This document shows positions 5,726 through 8,610 of a DNA stretch of 8,610 bases, piece by piece. Numbering within the stretch: the first letter of the stretch is position 1; each line of letters begins with the position of its first letter. The notes beneath the pieces are model-generated. The model saw only the letters and a program-made list of their open reading frames with translations, did not search any database and was not told the origin of the DNA. Source of the DNA: Nitrosomonadales bacterium. Its GTDB lineage: Bacteria; Pseudomonadota; Gammaproteobacteria; Burkholderiales; Gallionellaceae. A program made the position numbers and the translations under genes. The stretch lies in the NCBI GenBank assembly GCA_016218465.1, contig JACREA010000130.1, positions 1 to 8,610 of the forward strand, written 5' to 3'.

Positions 5726-7758
5726 ACACTCTCCAATAATGTCAAAAATTGCTGTTCATCCAGCACCGCAACACCCAGCTCATGCGCCTTGTCCAGCTTG
5801 CTGCCTGCCTCGGCTCCGGCTACTACATAGTCGGTTTTTTTCGATACGCTGCCGCTGACTTTTGAGCCGAGCGCTTCCAGTTTTTCCTTGGCCTGTTCGC
5901 GCGTCATGGTGGTGAGCGTGCCGGTCAATACAAAGGTTTTGCCGCTGAATGGCGATTCTCGCACAGCTTGCGCCTCATGTTCCACCCATTGCACACCGTG
6001 TGCGAGCAGCGCTTTGACGACTTCGATGTTATGCGGTTCCGAAAAGAATGCGATGATGCTTTGCGCTACGACGGGGCCGACATCAGGCACTTGTTGCAGA
6101 CTTACTTCGTCCGCTTTCATCAGCCTCTCCAGCTTGCCGAAGTGGCGTGCCAGATCTTTTGCCGTCGCTTCGCCGACGTTGCGGATGCCCAGCGCGTAAA
6201 TAAAGCGCGCCAGCGTCGTTCTCTTGCTGTGCTCTATCGCTTCCAGCAGGTTGAGGGCGGACTTTTCGCCCATACGATCCAGATCGGCGACAGCCGGCAT
6301 GCCCAGCTTGTAAAGATCGGCTGGCGTGTTCACGATGGCGCCGTCCACCAGTTGTTCGGCCAGCTTGTAGCCCAGCCCTTCTATATCCATCGCGCGACGG
6401 CTGGCAAAATGCAGTAATGCCTGCACGCGCTGCGCCGGGCAGAACAACCCGCCGGTGCAGCGCCAATCGGCCTCGCCCTCCTCGCGCACGATGCGGCTGC
6501 CGCATACCGGGCATTTTCCGTGCAGGCGTTTGAACAAGTCGAATGGTTCACCGGCATTCGCGGGACGCCGGTCGATGACCACTCCCACCACTTCCGGGAT
6601 CACGTCGCCCGCGCGGCGCACAATTACCGTGTCGCCAATACGCACGTCCTTGCGCCGCGTCTCGTCCTCGTTGTGCAGCGTGGCGTTGCTGACCGTGGTG
6701 CCGCCAACGAACACAGGCTCCAGCTTGGCCACCGGCGTCAGCTTGCCGGTGCGTCCGACCTGGATGTCGATGTCGTGCACTACGGTGATCTGCTCTTCCG
6801 CAGGGAATTTGTGCGCCACTGCCCAGCGCGGTTCGCGCGAAACGAAGCCAAGCTCAGTCTGCAATGCGAGGCTGTTGACCTTATACACCACACCGTCGAT
6901 GTCGAACGGCAGGCTGTCGCGTTTGGCCGCGATGCGGCGATGAAATTTCACCATCCCTTCGGCACCGCGTACCACCGCACGCTCATCGCTCACCGGCACG
7001 CTCATTTTCGCCAGCGCGTCCAGCACCGCGCTATGCGTTACAGGAGAATCCCACCCACGTGTCTCGCCCAAGCCGTAGGCGAAGAACGACAGTGGACGGC
7101 GCGCGGCCAGAGCCGGGTCGAGCTGGCGGATGCTGCCCGCCGCACCGTTGCGCGGGTTTACCAGTGTGGCCAAACCCTGCTCGCGCTGTCTCTCGTTGTA
7201 GCGTTCGAAATCCTTGCGCGACATGTAAACCTCGCCGCGCACTTCCAGCACCTCGGCAGCACAGCCCTTGAGGTGCAGCGGAATGCAATGGATGGTGCGC
7301 ACATTCTGCGTCACATCCTCACCGGTCTCGCCGTCGCCGCGCGTCGCAGCCTCCACCAGCACACCGCACTCGTAGCGCAGGTTGATTGCGAGTCCGTCGA
7401 ATTTTAGCTCGCAGGCATATTCGATCGGCGCTTCGTTCTCGCTCAGCCCCAACTCCTTGCGCACCCGCACATCGAACGCGATCGCACCTGCGTCGCTGAT
7501 ATCGGTCTCGGTGCGGATTGACAGCATCGGCACGGCATGCCGCACCGCCGCGAAAGCATCCAGGGGTTTTCCGCCGACGCGGCGTGTAGGTGAATCAGGG
7601 GTAGAGAATTCGGGATGTTGCGCTTCAAGAGTCTGTAACTCGCGGAACAGCTTGTCGTATTCCGCATCGGGAATGACCGGCGTATCCAGCACATAATAGG
7701 CATGGTTGTGACGCTCGATTTCTGCACGCAGCCGCGCAATGCGTGTCGCAAGATCCAT
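5722..7758 (-). CDS. ligA: NAD-dependent DNA ligase LigA
   Basis: The 678-residue enzyme seals nicks with a 5' phosphate and 3' hydroxyl during replication and repair, using NAD as adenylate donor. Domains appear in the usual order. An NAD-binding Ia region (residues 1-70) contains HNHAYYVLDTPVIPDAEYD. The adenylation domain follows, with catalytic Lys119 in KFDG, RGEVYM (174-179), DGVVYKVN (288-295) and VAHKFPAEE (314-322). Next come an OB fold with VGRTGKLTPVA, a Cys4 zinc finger (416, 419, 434, 440), helix-hairpin-helix repeats with LGIRNVGE (523-530) and VPDVGPVVAQSI (557-568), and a BRCT domain (603-678). Length fits the family. The ATG shares one base with the stop of the upstream zipA-like gene (TGATG) and has no ribosome site of its own, so translation is probably coupled. 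No defects are seen. Confidence 0.98.
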   Translation of the reverse strand: MDLATRIARLRAEIERHNHAYYVLDTPVIPDAEYDKLFRELQTLEAQHPEFSTPDSPTRRVGGKPLDAFAAVRHAVPMLSIRTETDISDAGAIAFDVRVRKELGLSENEAPIEYACELKFDGLAINLRYECGVLVEAATRGDGETGEDVTQNVRTIHCIPLHLKGCAAEVLEVRGEVYMSRKDFERYNERQREQGLATLVNPRNGAAGSIRQLDPALAARRPLSFFAYGLGETRGWDSPVTHSAVLDALAKMSVPVSDERAVVRGAEGMVKFHRRIAAKRDSLPFDIDGVVYKVNSLALQTELGFVSREPRWAVAHKFPAEEQITVVHDIDIQVGRTGKLTPVAKLEPVFVGGTTVSNATLHNEDETRRKDVRIGDTVIVRRAGDVIPEVVGVVIDRRPANAGEPFDLFKRLHGKCPVCGSRIVREEGEADWRCTGGLFCPAQRVQALLHFASRRAMDIEGLGYKLAEQLVDGAIVNTPADLYKLGMPAVADLDRMGEKSALNLLEAIEHSKRTTLARFIYALGIRNVGEATAKDLARHFGKLERLMKADEVSLQQVPDVGPVVAQSIIAFFSEPHNIEVVKALLAHGVQWVEHEAQAVRESPFSGKTFVLTGTLTTMTREQAKEKLEALGSKVSGSVSKKTDYVVAGAEAGSKLDKAHELGVAVLDEQQFLTLLESV

Positions 7759-8610
7759 CAGGAAAACAACCTGCGCGCCTGCGCACTGCCCGGCGCTATC
7801 CCGTTGTCGCGCATTTTTGTTTCCACCTCGACGATCTTCGCGCGGATGCGCGCCAGCCCTCCCTCGCTCAACAGCACACGATGGTCGTCCACAAGATCAA
7901 CTTGCAGCTCCTCGGCGAGCTCGTGCGCAACGCGCACCATCTGGTCGAACTGTAGCGCAGGATTCTCGACACGCGGCAGATCAAGCAATAAGGTAATTCC
8001 CGTCGAGCTGGTTGTTTCAAGCGTGTTGTGATGAAACGGTTCAGCATCCAGATTAACCAGGGAAAACAAGCTGCGTCCGGCCATGCGCCGGTCATTGTCC
8101 CGTGCCAGCGTGACACGGCGGCGGTCTGCCCCCTGCCAGCCACGCGTATCCGGCAAATGAAATGCGCCGTCCGATTCCAGCTTCATGCCAAACAAGGCGG
8201 CAGCCTGCGCAATCTGGCTGCACAGCAATAAACGCTCGCCGCGCGGCACCAGATTGATCCCGACCATCTGATCCACTTCGGCGCAGAACCCGTCCAGTCC
8301 GGCTGCGCGATGATGCGCTTCATGGACATCCGGGGCGGCGGCATCTGCCTTGATCTGCTTGGCAACACCCAGCACCAGGTCACGAAAATCTGCCAATTTC
8401 GCCGCGCTGATCGCGCCGCTCCGGTCCACCAGTTGCAGTGCAATACGGAAACGCGAATACAAGGCCTGGCTTTCGGCAATAGCACGTTCCCATCGCGAGG
8501 AATTCAACGCCATCCCGCACACATGCACCGGCTTGCCGAAATCGAATTTGCGCTGCCAGAAGCCACCCAGCACGGCTGCATGGCTGGCTTCATTCAGGCG
8601 CAATTCGATG
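7758..8610 (-). CDS. zipA: ZipA-like cell division protein, C-terminal part (cut by window edge)
   Basis: The frame is open to the right edge, so the N terminus is missing. A TTG at 8603 is not the start: in-frame codons for Ile and Glu precede it. About 283 residues are visible. The last 180 form the ZipA C-terminal FtsZ-binding domain, from DGFCAEVDQMVGINLVPRG through LFSLVNLDAEPF, ITLLLDLPRVENP and LAEELQVDLVDDHR to an ARRLFS end. ZipA tethers FtsZ filaments to the inner membrane in enterobacteria. The N-terminal membrane anchor expected of that protein would lie beyond the window. In betaproteobacteria this domain lies next to ligA, often after smc, and the ligA overlap here agrees with that. 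The visible N-terminal section (roughly the first 100 residues) is less conserved and not recognised in detail. Confidence 0.85.
   Translation of the reverse strand, partial: IELRLNEASHAAVLGGFWQRKFDFGKPVHVCGMALNSSRWERAIAESQALYSRFRIALQLVDRSGAISAAKLADFRDLVLGVAKQIKADAAAPDVHEAHHRAAGLDGFCAEVDQMVGINLVPRGERLLLCSQIAQAAALFGMKLESDGAFHLPDTRGWQGADRRRVTLARDNDRRMAGRSLFSLVNLDAEPFHHNTLETTSSTGITLLLDLPRVENPALQFDQMVRVAHELAEELQVDLVDDHRVLLSEGGLARIRAKIVEVETKMRDNGIAPGSAQARRLFS

Noticed and set aside
5216..5830. Plus-strand open frame (204 codons) opposite galU and the end of ligA
   Set aside because: It is the shadow of two well-identified genes and has no family features.
6520..7407. Long plus-strand open frame (295 codons) opposite ligA
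   Set aside because: It lies wholly antisense to the conserved ligase, has no recognisable domain and no ribosome site, and is best explained by the GC-rich codon use of ligA.
7758..8603. TTG at 8603 as the true start of the zipA-like gene
   Set aside because: The frame stays open to the window edge with sense codons before the TTG, and the protein lacks its expected N-terminal part, so the gene is cut by the window rather than starting there.

Overview
The window looks like chromosomal DNA of a betaproteobacterium, most plausibly from the Nitrosomonadales/Gallionellaceae neighbourhood. This rests on the ZipA-type C-terminal domain lying directly upstream of ligA and galU, on the style of the GalU and LigA proteins, and on a methylthioinosine-type phosphorylase paired with a hypoxanthine phosphoribosyltransferase. 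The exact taxon is an inference. Ten protein genes are supported. No RNA gene, CRISPR array, prophage or complete insertion sequence was seen, and no gap without a gene exceeds about 200 bases.

Plus strand, 1-1735: four closely spaced genes run rightward. They encode a 60-residue zinc-finger anti-sigma-like protein, a TfoX/Sxy N-terminal-like small protein, a 70-residue cysteine-rich GDCCVxC-family protein, and an HD-GYP cyclic-di-GMP phosphodiesterase with a C-terminal zinc ribbon. Three of the four carry obvious Cys/His metal-binding sites. An ECF-type sigma factor probably lies just left of the window.

Minus strand, 1820-8610: all six genes are transcribed leftward. Reading in the direction of transcription they are zipA-like (cut by the window edge), ligA and galU, joined by a 1-bp and a 4-bp overlap. 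A 195-bp intergenic gap follows, holding a palindromic element. Then come hpt, mtnP (S-methyl-5'-thioinosine phosphorylase type) and def, with a 2-bp gap and an 11-bp overlap. A further 147-bp gap precedes an endonuclease/exonuclease/phosphatase-family gene, which converges on the HD-GYP gene.

Functionally, zipA and ligA are cell-division and DNA-replication housekeeping genes, and galU makes UDP-glucose for envelope polysaccharide. hpt and mtnP form a short purine salvage route: the phosphorylase releases hypoxanthine from methylthioinosine, and Hpt converts hypoxanthine to IMP.

Two structures stand out beyond ordinary gene content. The first is an in-frame insertion of about 102 bp (34 codons) within galU, bounded by imperfect direct repeats and internally palindromic, which suggests a small mobile palindromic element domesticated inside a coding sequence. 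The second is a palindromic intergenic element between galU and hpt whose arms are built on a 10-bp period.
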